This document shows, piece after piece, positions 1 through 7,538 of a stretch of DNA of 21,593 bases (positions within the stretch are counted from its first letter, which is position 1; every line of letters starts with the position of its first letter). Below the pieces are notes generated by a model. It was not told where the DNA came from, searched no databases, and was given only the letters and a program-made list of their open reading frames with translations. The translations under genes and the position numbers were made by a program. Origin of the DNA: an uncultured Oscillibacter sp. GTDB lineage: Bacteria; Bacillota; Clostridia; Oscillospirales; Oscillospiraceae. The stretch spans positions 1-21,593 of the forward strand of contig NZ_CAJULS010000025.1 in assembly GCF_910587525.1 (NCBI RefSeq), in the 5' to 3' direction.

Positions 1-219
1 GGAGTCCAGAGTGGAGAGGAGGTCCTCGCCATCTTCATGGATCACCTTCAAGATCACCAGACCGTTGTCCGGGTCGTCCTCGTTGTCCTCGGTCTCAGCG
101 GGGAAAAAGGCCTGATACATCTGGCCGTTGTATTCCAGGGCGTCGATAAACTCCAGGGCGATCTCGTTGCCGTCCTCGTCGGTGACGGTGATAAAGGTGG
201 GGCCGAACTCGTCGCTCAT
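1..219 (-). CDS. DUF1292 domain protein (YrzB-like), 3' end cut by window edge
   Basis: The first 73 codons of a small acidic protein run off the left edge of the window. The translation begins MSDEFGPTFITVTDEDGNE and continues with the aromatic/acidic pattern FIDALEYNGQMYQAFFPAE, which is typical of the DUF1292 family; full members are about 80-110 residues, so little is missing. The ATG is at 217-219 and is preceded by a strong AAGGAGGA ribosome site about 7 nt upstream. The family has no defined biochemical role. In Bacillus and Clostridia it sits with yqgF/ruvX and ireB-like genes, which would lie to the left, outside the window. It is transcribed away from the PBP gene, from its own promoter. 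Confidence 0.85.
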   Translation of the reverse strand, partial: MSDEFGPTFITVTDEDGNEIALEFIDALEYNGQMYQAFFPAETEDNEDDPDNGLVILKVIHEDGEDLLSTLDS

Positions 220-255
220 AGGGCGTCCTCCTTCTGGCTCAGTGGGTTTAAGTGT

Positions 256-284
256 ATTGTACATGATGTTTTCCGGAATTGCAA
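256..284 (-). promoter_or_regulatory. sigma-A promoter for the DUF1292 gene
   Basis: Read on the minus strand there is TTGCAA (279-284), a 17 bp spacer and TACAAT (256-261), each 5/6 to the sigma-A consensus. The start codon is about 37 nt downstream of the -10, leaving a short leader that holds the ribosome site. Confidence 0.7.
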
Positions 285-395
285 GGGCGGAACTTATGAA
301 AAAGAGGAAAAGATGACCTTTTGGATGGGATATATTCTGCGCAAATCCGCGGGAATCATACAAATCAGAAACTATTTTTCCGGAAAATACGACAA

Positions 396-423
396 TTTCA
401 AACTTGACAGGGGATGGTACAAT
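396..423 (+). promoter_or_regulatory. probable extended -10 promoter for the class A PBP gene
   Basis: TACAAT (418-423) is preceded by TGG, giving an extended -10, with a weak TTTCAA -35-like box 16 bp upstream (396-401). A consensus TTGACA also lies at 404-409, but it is only 8 bp from TACAAT and would need a poor AATATT box at 428-433, so the exact start is uncertain. Apart from the two promoters I see no gene in 220-529. The 100 nt leader contains one imperfect hairpin near 461-477 (CTGTTCC/GGGACAG). Confidence 0.5.
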
Positions 424-529
424 AGTAAATATTGTGGTGAATTATAGTTTTCCGCAGGCGGCTGTTCCAAAGGGACAGGCCTAGACGGATTCGGACGGAT
501 TTTTTATTCAGAACGGAGGTGCCCTAGTT

Positions 530-3226
530 TTGGAGCACGAGAAAAAACCGCAGGCGCCCCGGGAGACCGGCCGCCCAGGCGGCAGGCCCCGGAAGCGGCG
601 GGGCAGTCCGGCCCGCACGGCGGCCGGGATCGTTGGCCGCGTATTCTTCGCACTGTTCACAGTGGCGCTGATCGGCGTTCTCACCGCCGGGATCTTCGCC
701 TATATCTTCCTGCAGTATATCAACACCACGGTAGCCCCCAGCCTGACGGTGTCTATGGATGACTACGAGCTGGATCTCAGCTCCTTCATCTACTATCAGG
801 ACCAGGAGACGGGGGAGTGGGTGGAGTACCAGACCATCCACGGCAACGAGGACCGGATCCTTGTGACCTATGACCAGATCCCCGACGCCATGTGGCAGGC
901 GGCGGTGGCCATTGAGGACCACCGGTTTTTCCAGCACCACGGCGTGGACTGGTACGGAACCCTGGGCGCGGTGAAGACCTTCCTGACAGGAGGGGACACC
1001 CGCGGCGCGTCCACCATCACCCAGCAGGTGCTGCGGAACATGACCGAGGACACGGAGGTCACCGTCAACCGCAAGATCCGGGAGATTATCCGGGCGCTGC
1101 AGTTTGAAAAGAACAATACAAAGGAGCAGATCCTGACCCACTATCTCAATGCCATCTATTTGGGCAAGGGGTGCTATGGCGTCCAGACGGCGGCTCAGTA
1201 CTACTTCGGCAAGGACGTGTGGGACCTGAGCGTGGCGGAATGTGCCAGCATTATCGCCATTACCAACAACCCGGAGATCTACGGCCCCATGTCCACCATC
1301 ACCATCACCACCGCGGACGGCAGCACCATCACGCCCCGGGAGGCCAACAAGAGACGGCAGGGGCTGGTTTTGGACCGGATGGCCAACAAGGAGGTTATCA
1401 ACCCCGATACCGGCGTGCCCTATCTCACGGAGGAGGAGCGGGACCGCTTCAAGGCGGAGCCGCTGAACTTCACCGACGGTACCGTGGACACGGAGAATCT
1501 GGTGGCAGAGGCAAACGCCAGCGCGGGCCGCAGCGGCATCAACAACTGGTTCGTGGACCAGGTGCTCCTGGATGTGTCGGCGGACCTGGCTGAGAAGTAT
1601 GACATCAGCAAGGAAGCGGCCCTGAAGCTGATGTACCGGAGCGGCTACCGGATCTACACCACCATGGACCCGAAGATTCAGGACATCGCCGAGGCCGTCT
1701 ACGCGGACCGGAGCAACCTGGATGTCACCTCCAAGAAGGGCCAGGTCATCCAGTCCGGCATCACCGTCATGGACCCCTACACCGGCAACGTGGTGGCCCT
1801 CGTGGGCGCCATGGACCCCAAGGAGGGGAACCTGATGAGCAACTATGCCACCATGAAAAAGCAGGTGGGCTCCTCCATGAAGCCTCTGACGGCCTACGCC
1901 CCGGCTTTGGATGCGGGGACCATTACCCCGGCCTCTACCTTTGACAACTACCCCGTGCGGCTGGAGGGCGGCAGTCCCTGGCCCAAGAACTCCCCCAACC
2001 GCTATACCGGCTGGACCTCGGTACAGGAGGGCATCCGGCGGTCCATCAACACCATCGCCGTGCAGTCGCTGGAGTCGGTGGGGACAGTGGCGGCCTATGC
2101 CTTCGCCACCGAGAACCTGGGGCTGGACCTGCACCCCAACGACATGGCCCCCAGTCCCCTGGGTATGGGCGGCCTGACCTACGGCCTGAACACTGTGGAG
2201 ATGGCGGCAGCCTACTCCTGCTTCGTCAATAAGGGCATCTACAATAAGCCCCGCACCTATACCTATGTGGAGGACTCCAAGGGCAACGTGATTCTGGAGA
2301 ACGAGCCGGAGTCCCATGTGGCCATGAAGGAGACCACGGCCTATCTCATGACCAAGATGCTCAATATGGCGGCCACCACCGGCACCGGCGCCTCCGCCAG
2401 TTTCAGCGGCATGACCATCGCCGGTAAGACCGGCACCACCAACACCGCCTGCGACCGCTACTTCGCGGGTTATACCCCCTACTACTGCGCGGCGGTGTGG
2501 ACCGGCTATAAGTACGCCGAGCGCATCTCCTATAACGGCAACCCTGCCATCACCATGTGGAAGAAGGTCATGCAGCAGATCCATGAGGATCTGCCCAACA
2601 AGTCCTTTGAACGGCCGGAGAGCGGCCTGACCACCGTGACGGTCTGCGCCGACAGCGGGATGAAACTGACTGACGCCTGTCTCGCAGACATCCGCGGCAG
2701 CCGGTCCGCCTCTTTTGAGATCCCTACGGGGCTGGCTCCCACAGAGGAGTGCACCCTCCACACCATGGTCAACTACTGCACTGAGGGCAATTGTCTGGCC
2801 GGGGCGCTGTGCCCTGAATCCTCCATTGTGGAAAAGGGCGTTTTGAATTACGAGCGGGAGGACTACGGTCCCAATATCACTTCGGAGGATGACGCCTACC
2901 TGCTGGTGAACATTCAGAAGGCGGCGGAGGAGGCCGGTGGCTGCCCCTTCCACGGTGGCAACGGGATGCCCTATGATCCCAACGCGCAGGACCCCAACAA
3001 CCCCTATGACCCGAATAATCCCTATGACCCCAATTACCAGCAGCCTGTGGAGCCCGTGGATCCCGTGGATCCGCCAGGCACTACGATTCCGGACCCGGGA
3101 ACCGCTGCGCCGGGGCCCGATGAGCCTCAGGAGCCCACTGATCCCCCGGTGACAGACCCCGGCACTACCGGTGATCCCGGCGGCGGAAACTGGTTCGATA
3201 ACCTCTGGAATACCCCAGCGGCATAA
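530..3226 (+). CDS. class A penicillin-binding protein (PBP1A-type transglycosylase/transpeptidase)
   Basis: Bifunctional peptidoglycan synthase, 898 aa: it polymerises lipid II into glycan strands and cross-links the stem peptides outside the membrane. The start is TTG at 530, with GGAGGT at 515-520 (9 nt spacing). Order: short basic cytoplasmic tail (1-31), one membrane helix (about 32-64), GT51 glycosyltransferase with catalytic Glu in EDHRFFQHHGVD (129-140) and the STITQQVLRN motif (161-170), then a transpeptidase with SSMK (448-451), SIN (505-507) and KTGT (633-636). All catalytic motifs are intact. A Cys-bearing segment follows (about 706-820; CADSG, TDAC, YCTEGNC), and the tail is Pro/Asp-rich with repeats. 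It is monocistronic, with a promoter upstream and a strong terminator 4 nt after the stop. The long antisense frame opposite it is a GC artefact. Confidence 0.96.
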   Translation: MEHEKKPQAPRETGRPGGRPRKRRGSPARTAAGIVGRVFFALFTVALIGVLTAGIFAYIFLQYINTTVAPSLTVSMDDYELDLSSFIYYQDQETGEWVEYQTIHGNEDRILVTYDQIPDAMWQAAVAIEDHRFFQHHGVDWYGTLGAVKTFLTGGDTRGASTITQQVLRNMTEDTEVTVNRKIREIIRALQFEKNNTKEQILTHYLNAIYLGKGCYGVQTAAQYYFGKDVWDLSVAECASIIAITNNPEIYGPMSTITITTADGSTITPREANKRRQGLVLDRMANKEVINPDTGVPYLTEEERDRFKAEPLNFTDGTVDTENLVAEANASAGRSGINNWFVDQVLLDVSADLAEKYDISKEAALKLMYRSGYRIYTTMDPKIQDIAEAVYADRSNLDVTSKKGQVIQSGITVMDPYTGNVVALVGAMDPKEGNLMSNYATMKKQVGSSMKPLTAYAPALDAGTITPASTFDNYPVRLEGGSPWPKNSPNRYTGWTSVQEGIRRSINTIAVQSLESVGTVAAYAFATENLGLDLHPNDMAPSPLGMGGLTYGLNTVEMAAAYSCFVNKGIYNKPRTYTYVEDSKGNVILENEPESHVAMKETTAYLMTKMLNMAATTGTGASASFSGMTIAGKTGTTNTACDRYFAGYTPYYCAAVWTGYKYAERISYNGNPAITMWKKVMQQIHEDLPNKSFERPESGLTTVTVCADSGMKLTDACLADIRGSRSASFEIPTGLAPTEECTLHTMVNYCTEGNCLAGALCPESSIVEKGVLNYEREDYGPNITSEDDAYLLVNIQKAAEEAGGCPFHGGNGMPYDPNAQDPNNPYDPNNPYDPNYQQPVEPVDPVDPPGTTIPDPGTAAPGPDEPQEPTDPPVTDPGTTGDPGGGNWFDNLWNTPAA
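2969..3037 (+). repeat. in-frame PYDPN repeat in the PBP tail
   Basis: Codes for three copies of a Pro-Tyr-Asp-Pro-Asn unit (the first separated by AQDPNN, the next two in tandem), followed by a Pro/Val/Asp stretch to about 3165. The codons vary between copies (TATGAT/TATGAC, CCC/CCG), so this is conserved at the protein level and not a recent DNA slippage. It is probably an extended extracellular linker or wall-interacting tail. Confidence 0.75.
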
Positions 3227-3229
3227 CGA

Positions 3230-3263
3230 CAGCCCCACGACCTGTGGCCGTGGGGCTGTTTTT
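3230..3263 (+). terminator. rho-independent terminator of the PBP gene
   Basis: Perfect 10 bp stem CAGCCCCACG / CGTGGGGCTG with a 9 nt loop, then TTTTT. It lies between the convergent PBP and mogA genes. The opposite strand has no T-run after the stem, so it is directional, although the hairpin also sits just 7 nt past the mogA stop. Confidence 0.9.
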
Positions 3264-3269
3264 GTCCTA

Positions 3270-3773
3270 TCATTCAACGGAGGATTCCACGGCGCAGTCC
3301 GCCGGCCTGCCGGAGAGCATCTCCAAACCATGTTCCAGGGCGGGGAGTATGGCCTCCAGATTCTCCTGGGCGGCCTTGGGAGAGCCGGGGAGGTTCATAA
3401 TCAGCGTTTTGCCCCGGATGCCCGCCTGGGCCCGGGAGAGCATTGCCCGGAGAGTAATCTGTAAGGAGGCATGGCGCATGGCCTCGGGAATTCCGGGGGT
3501 CAGGCGGTCGCAGACCGCGACAGTGGCCTCCGGGGTCACATCCCTGGGGGCAAAGCCAGTGCCGCCGGTGGTTACCAGCAGCTGAACATCCCCGGTGTCG
3601 GCTATGGCCCGCAGGGCCTCTTCGATCAGAAGCTGTTCGTCGGGGACGATGGCGGTTTTTACCACATCGTATCCGGCGTTTTTCAGAACTTCCGCCACCA
3701 GCGGGCCGCCTGTGTCCGAGCGCTCTCCCCGGAAGCTGCGGTCACTGACGGTCAAAACAGCGGCATGATACAT
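3270..3773 (-). CDS. mogA: molybdopterin adenylyltransferase (MogA/MoaB family)
   Basis: A 167 aa MoCF-domain protein that adenylates molybdopterin so that molybdate can be inserted by MoeA. The hallmark loop TTGGTGFAPRDVTPEAT begins at residue 68, and the second substrate-binding motif NLPGSPKA is at about 126-133; both are intact, and the length is normal for stand-alone MogA/MoaB. The ATG at 3773 has AGGAGG upstream, overlapping the modC stop region. It is the last gene of the minus-strand molybdenum block, 12 nt after modC. MogA and MoaB cannot be separated by sequence alone; the adenylyltransferase role is the family inference. Confidence 0.92.
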   Translation of the reverse strand: MYHAAVLTVSDRSFRGERSDTGGPLVAEVLKNAGYDVVKTAIVPDEQLLIEEALRAIADTGDVQLLVTTGGTGFAPRDVTPEATVAVCDRLTPGIPEAMRHASLQITLRAMLSRAQAGIRGKTLIMNLPGSPKAAQENLEAILPALEHGLEMLSGRPADCAVESSVE

Positions 3774-3785
3774 AGCGGTTCCTCC

Positions 3786-4826
3786 TCATTTCAACAATAG
3801 AATATCCCGTGGCTGGATGGAGATCCAGATTCGGTCTTTATCCGGGACAGCGCTCCATGCCTCCCGATCCAGTTCCATCCGCAAAAGCGGCGCGCCGGGA
3901 ACGGAGCCCTCGGGCCGCAGCAGCACAATGGCTGCGAATACATCCTGGATGACCCGCGCCACATGGCAGGGGAATGCGTTGGGGCCAGGTCCTGCTGTAA
4001 TCATGACGTGGTGCGCCCGGATGCCCGCCCTGCGGACGGTCTCCGGCACCGGCCTGCCGCAGTCCAGCGTCATCCCCCACTCCGGCAGAAACACGGCAGT
4101 TCCCTTGGGGACGGCGTCCGCATAGTTCTTGCACCCGGAGAGGCGGGCGGCGGCCTCCGTCTCCGGCTGGTGGAACAGCTCCCGCAGGGTGAGCGTCCGC
4201 TGGGATTTTCCGTGGTCCAGCACGCAGACCCGGCGGCAGTTTCGGAACACCTCGCCCCGGTCATGGGAAACCCAGAGGACCGTGCCCGGGAAATCCTCCA
4301 GCGTCTCCGTCAGCTCCAGCTCCAGCTGGTATTTCAGATAGCTGTCCAAGGCGGAAAAGGGCTCATCCAGCAGAATTGTCCGGGGCCTGGAAGCCAGGAT
4401 GCGGGCCAGGGCCGTCCGCTGCTGCTGTCCGCCGGAGAGCTGGCAGGGTTTCAGCTCTGCCGCCTCCTCTAGTTGAAACCGGCGCAGCAGGCCGTCCGTC
4501 TCCGTTTTACGTGCCTTTTTATCCAGGATGGCTGCCCCGATGTTCTGACGGACGGTCATATTGGGGAACAGGGCGTACTGCTGGAATAGATAGCCTACCT
4601 GCCGCCGTTGGGGCGGCAGATTGACCTTTGCGGCGCTGTCGTAGAGCGTCACGCCGTCCAGTGCGATTTTTCCCTCGTCCGGCTTCAGGATTCCCGCCAC
4701 ACATTTCAGCGTGACCGACTTCCCGCAGCCGGAGGCGCCCAGGAGGGCCAGTGTTTCGTTTTCGGCCTCGAACCGGACCTCCAGCCGGAAACTGCCCATC
4801 TTTTTTCGGATGTCCACGGAGAGCAT
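3786..4826 (-). CDS. modC: molybdate ABC transporter ATP-binding protein
   Basis: A 346 aa ATPase energising molybdate uptake with ModB. Walker A GASGCGKS (30-37), Q-loop FQQYALFPNMTVRQN (from 81), signature LSGGQ (130-134), Walker B ILLDEP (151-156) and switch His in WVSHD (188) are all present. The C-terminal about 90 residues look like a TOBE/Mop-type regulatory domain that could sense molybdate (weak match by eye). The start is ATG 4826, which shares one base with the modB stop (TGATG) and has GGGGAGG 9 nt upstream. The longer open frame to 4913 overlaps modB and lacks family sequence, so it was rejected. Confidence 0.93.
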   Translation of the reverse strand: MLSVDIRKKMGSFRLEVRFEAENETLALLGASGCGKSVTLKCVAGILKPDEGKIALDGVTLYDSAAKVNLPPQRRQVGYLFQQYALFPNMTVRQNIGAAILDKKARKTETDGLLRRFQLEEAAELKPCQLSGGQQQRTALARILASRPRTILLDEPFSALDSYLKYQLELELTETLEDFPGTVLWVSHDRGEVFRNCRRVCVLDHGKSQRTLTLRELFHQPETEAAARLSGCKNYADAVPKGTAVFLPEWGMTLDCGRPVPETVRRAGIRAHHVMITAGPGPNAFPCHVARVIQDVFAAIVLLRPEGSVPGAPLLRMELDREAWSAVPDKDRIWISIQPRDILLLK

Positions 4827-5494
4827 CAGCGCCTGCCTCCCCTCTGCTGGGTCTCCAGCAGGTTCACCGCCAGCAAAAACGCCGCGGAGACGGCCACGTT
4901 CACCAGCACCCACCGGAAAGCCCCGGCATCGTCATTGGTACGCCAGAGCTGGTAGACGGTGGTGGAAATGGTGGCGGTGCGGCCCGGGGTGTATCCGGCG
5001 AGCATGGATGTGGCGCCATACTCGCCTAACGCCCGGGCAAAGGCCAGGACGCTGCCGGCTAGGATGCCCTGGCGGCAGGCCGGCATCTGTACCCGCCAGA
5101 ACACCCAGGTATTGGAGCGGCCCAGGGTTCGTCCGGCATCGGCCAGACTGCGGTCAAAATTCTCAAAAGCGCCCCGGGCGGTGCGGTACATCAGAGGAAA
5201 CGCCACAACGACAGTGGCAAAGACGGCGGACCACCAGGTCATCACCAGCCGGACGCCGAAGGCCGCCTGTACCCATATGCCCAGAGGCCGCCGCGGTCCC
5301 AGCAGCACCAGCAACAGCCAGCCCACCACCGTGGGGGGCAGCACCATGGGCAGGGTCAGCGCCACATCAAGCAGGCCTTTGAGCGATGGGGGCAGCTTTG
5401 CGATCCAGTGGGCCGAGAAGATCCCCAGGAAGAATACCGCCGCTGTAGAGATGGCGGCAATACGCAGGGAATTAAAGAGGGGATACCAATCCAA
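4826..5494 (-). CDS. modB: molybdate ABC transporter permease
   Basis: A 222 aa integral membrane permease. Hydrophobic segments recur through the whole chain (about 5-6 helices), and the cytoplasmic EAA loop that docks on ModC is clear (SLADAGRTLGRSNTWVFWRV followed by a conserved FARALGEYGA). I chose TTG 5494, giving MDWYPLFNSLRIA, the usual ModB N-terminus; GGAGGT at 5502-5507 is then correctly spaced. The GTG at 5503 overlaps that ribosome site and is unlikely to be used. It is separated from modA by 65 nt carrying a stable hairpin, and is translationally coupled to modC. Confidence 0.92.
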   Translation of the reverse strand: MDWYPLFNSLRIAAISTAAVFFLGIFSAHWIAKLPPSLKGLLDVALTLPMVLPPTVVGWLLLVLLGPRRPLGIWVQAAFGVRLVMTWWSAVFATVVVAFPLMYRTARGAFENFDRSLADAGRTLGRSNTWVFWRVQMPACRQGILAGSVLAFARALGEYGATSMLAGYTPGRTATISTTVYQLWRTNDDAGAFRWVLVNVAVSAAFLLAVNLLETQQRGGRR

Positions 5495-5524
5495 GAGCGT
5501 CACCTCCGGTCAGATGTCAGAAAT

Positions 5525-5551
5525 CAGGGCGGGGCAGGCTGCCCTGCCCTG
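5525..5551. repeat. intergenic hairpin between modA and modB (possible REP-like element)
   Basis: CAGGGC and GCCCTG arms enclose an inner GGGCA/TGCCC stem, giving an almost perfect 11 bp stem with one A/C mismatch. It starts about 8 nt after the modA stop and has no T-run, so it is unlikely to terminate fully. It may protect the modA 3' end and lower modBC output. The right arm with its flank, GCCCTGCCCTGTGG (5541-5554), recurs exactly at 15667-15680 in another non-coding hairpin. Confidence 0.6.
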
Positions 5552-5559
5552 TGGGAAAT

Positions 5560-6381
5560 TCAGTTTATAGGCGTGAAACCGACGCCCTGGAATACTGCGG
5601 ATGCATCAGCAGTGCTCAGGTAGTCCAGGAAGGCCTGGGCGGCCTCGGGATTGGCGCTGTTTGCCAGTACGGCGGCGGGATAGATCACCTGGCCGCACAT
5701 CTCGGCGTCAGCGCTGTCCACCACCGTGAGATTTGCGGAGAAGGCGTCTGTACCGTAGATGATGCCGCAGTCCACGGTCCCCTCGGAGACCTGGGTGGTG
5801 ACCTCCTTGACGTTGGAGCCATAGGTCAGGCAACCGGCGGCGGCCGCCTCGTCGATCCCGTAATAGGAAAAAATCTTCTGGGTGTACTGGCCCACGGGAA
5901 CGCTGCTGTCACCGATGGCCAGGAACACATCGCCGCTTTTCAGCTTCTCCGCCAGCTGGTCAAAGCTCTCGATCCCGGCGGGATTGCCCTCCGGAACAGA
6001 CAGAGTGACCTTGTTCTCCAGCAGGTCCAGCCGGCTGCCCTCCAGCAGGGCGTTCTCCTCGTCCAGAGTGTTCATCTGGGACTGGCCGGCGGAGATGAAC
6101 AGGTCGCATTCCGCTCCCTGCTGAATCTGGTCCAGCAGCGTGCCGGAGGAATCATAAGTAGGGACAATGGTCACATTGGGCGCCGTATCCTTATACAGTT
6201 CGATAATTTCGTCCAGGGTCTCCGTCATGGAGGCGGCGGCGAAGACATAGAGCTCCACCGGCTCCGCGGCGGGTTCCGCAGTGGGCGCCTGACCGGCGGC
6301 AGGCGCGGGGGCGCTGGTCTTTCCGCCGCAGGCGGTTAGAAGCAGGCAGAGGAGCAGAGGCAGAATGATTCTTTTTTTCAT
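5560..6381 (-). CDS. modA: molybdate-binding lipoprotein
   Basis: A 273 aa periplasmic-type substrate-binding protein, tethered to the outer face of the membrane, that captures molybdate/tungstate for ModBC. A signal peptide with lipobox LLTAC makes Cys18 the lipid anchor, followed by a Pro/Ala/Glu linker to about residue 41. The mature domain has LYVFAAASMTE (oxyanion-binding Ser51) and TYDSSGTL (Ser78/79), then the DLFISAG motif, all typical of ModA. The ATG at 6381 gives the correct signal peptide; the open frame extends further upstream but that stretch is not protein-like. Ribosome site: AGGAAGGG about 12 nt upstream (a little far). Confidence 0.94.
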   Translation of the reverse strand: MKKRIILPLLLCLLLTACGGKTSAPAPAAGQAPTAEPAAEPVELYVFAAASMTETLDEIIELYKDTAPNVTIVPTYDSSGTLLDQIQQGAECDLFISAGQSQMNTLDEENALLEGSRLDLLENKVTLSVPEGNPAGIESFDQLAEKLKSGDVFLAIGDSSVPVGQYTQKIFSYYGIDEAAAAGCLTYGSNVKEVTTQVSEGTVDCGIIYGTDAFSANLTVVDSADAEMCGQVIYPAAVLANSANPEAAQAFLDYLSTADASAVFQGVGFTPIN

Positions 6382-6400
6382 GATGTCGGTTTCCCTTCCT

Positions 6401-6429
6401 GATTTAATATGTTTTCTTGCCTTTTCCAA
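6401..6429 (-). promoter_or_regulatory. weak candidate promoter ahead of modA
   Basis: On the minus strand TTGGAA (6424-6429), 17 bp, TAAATC (6401-6406). The match to sigma-A is poor. The 137 bp gap 6382-6518 also has near-complementary segments (about 6420-6430 and 6473-6484) that could pair over a long distance in the leader RNA. A separate modABC-mogA transcript is plausible but not shown. Confidence 0.3.
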
Positions 6430-6483
6430 GCATGGGAACACAAAAGCGTGATACTTGATTGCGGTGAACGGCTTTTGGAAAGG

Positions 6484-6504
6484 CGGGCGGCAGACTGCCG
6501 CCCG
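6484..6504 (-). terminator. hairpin after the MoeA-like gene, possible terminator or attenuator
   Basis: CGGGCGGCAG / CTGCCGCCCG are perfect 10 nt arms (in practice a 7-8 bp stem with a small loop), 14 nt past the MoeA-like stop. On the minus strand it is followed by CCTTTCC, a weak U-run, so termination is probably partial. It divides the cofactor-synthesis genes from modABC-mogA. Confidence 0.45.
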
Positions 6505-6518
6505 GACTATTGGAAGGA

Positions 6519-7538
6519 TTATTTTCCGAAGGGACAATTGGGCCAGTGGCAGGGCTTGCAGCCCAGGCAAAGGCCGCCCTCGCCCATGGCGGCAATATCC
6601 GCCCGTGTGATTTCTACCCCGGCTGCAATTTGGGGAAGCACCAGGTCAAAGACGGTAGCCCCGGCGTACATGACGCAGCCGGGCAGGCCCAGGACGGGCG
6701 ATCCGTCCCCATAGTACCCCACCAGCAGCATGGCCCCCGGCAGCACCGGTGCACCGTAGGAGACGATCCGGGCGCCGCTGGCCCTGATCCCACCGGGGGT
6801 GTTGTCGTCCGGGTCCACGCTCATACCGCCGGTGCAGAGGATGATCTCCGCCCCGGTCTGCCGAACCTCCGAGACGGCGTTTGCCACGCTCTCCACGCCG
6901 TCGCCGGAGTAGGCCACTGCCAGTGTTGCAATGCCATAGGCGGACAGCTTGTCCTTGACCACCGGAGTAAAGGTATCCTGAATCAGTCCCTTTTTCACCT
7001 CGCTGCCGGTGGCCACAATGGCGGCGGTTTTTCTGACATAGGGCAGCAGCTCCAGCAGGGGAGTGCTGCCCGCGGCCTCCTCAGCGGCCAGAAGCTTCTC
7101 CTCCTGGATGATGAGGGGGATGACCCGTGTGCCTGCCAGCCTGTCCCCCGTGCGGACGGCGGTATTTCCGCGGCGGGTTGCAATCATGATGTCCTCAATG
7201 GAATTGACTGCAATGAGCCGCCGGGAATCCACCCGGAACAGCCCGTCACAGGCGGCGGAGAGTTCAATTTTGCCTTCCTTGACCCCGCTGCGGGCCATGT
7301 TTTCATTGACGCAGAGGGCGTACAACCGCTCTGCCGCATCGTTTTCGTGGACCATGCCGGGAACCATTTCCCAGACATACAGATGCTCCTTGCCCATGGA
7401 CAGCAGGACAGGGATGTCCTCCTCCTGCACCACGTGGCCTTTGCGGAACCGCGCGTCCTTGTATTCGCCCTGGATGATCTGTGTCATGTCGTGGCACAGC
7501 ACGTGGCCCACAGCGTCCGTGGTATTGATCAGCTTCAT
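6519..7538 (-). CDS. molybdopterin-binding protein, MoeA-like with Cys-rich tail
   Basis: A 339 aa protein related to MoeA. The N-terminal half (start MKLINTTDAVGHVLCHDMT) resembles the reduced MoeA-type region seen in Clostridia; the C-terminal half is a MoCF domain with TGGMSVDPDDNTPGGI, followed by GSPVLGLPGCVMY, where classic MoeA has LPGNP. It ends in GLCLGCKPCHWPNCPFGK, with four cysteines (CxxCxxCx4C, residues 324-335) that could bind a metal or Fe-S cluster. The ATG at 7538 overlaps the MOSC stop by 4 nt (ATGA). It is shorter than true MoeA (about 400 aa). It probably handles molybdopterin during molybdate insertion or cofactor hand-off to a molybdenum hydroxylase; the exact step is unknown. 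Confidence 0.85.
   Translation of the reverse strand: MKLINTTDAVGHVLCHDMTQIIQGEYKDARFRKGHVVQEEDIPVLLSMGKEHLYVWEMVPGMVHENDAAERLYALCVNENMARSGVKEGKIELSAACDGLFRVDSRRLIAVNSIEDIMIATRRGNTAVRTGDRLAGTRVIPLIIQEEKLLAAEEAAGSTPLLELLPYVRKTAAIVATGSEVKKGLIQDTFTPVVKDKLSAYGIATLAVAYSGDGVESVANAVSEVRQTGAEIILCTGGMSVDPDDNTPGGIRASGARIVSYGAPVLPGAMLLVGYYGDGSPVLGLPGCVMYAGATVFDLVLPQIAAGVEITRADIAAMGEGGLCLGCKPCHWPNCPFGK

Noticed and set aside
524..3331. 935 aa open frame on the minus strand
   Set aside because: Antisense shadow of the PBP gene, with low-complexity Gly/His/Val-rich translation and no family motif; the plus strand has complete GT51 and transpeptidase motifs.
4826..4913. 29-residue N-terminal extension of ModC
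   Set aside because: It lies wholly within modB and is not family-like; ATG 4826 has a well-spaced ribosome site.
6382..6518. Molybdenum-cofactor riboswitch ahead of modA
   Set aside because: The gap is long enough and can fold, but I could not match the conserved core by eye; an Rfam covariance search would decide.
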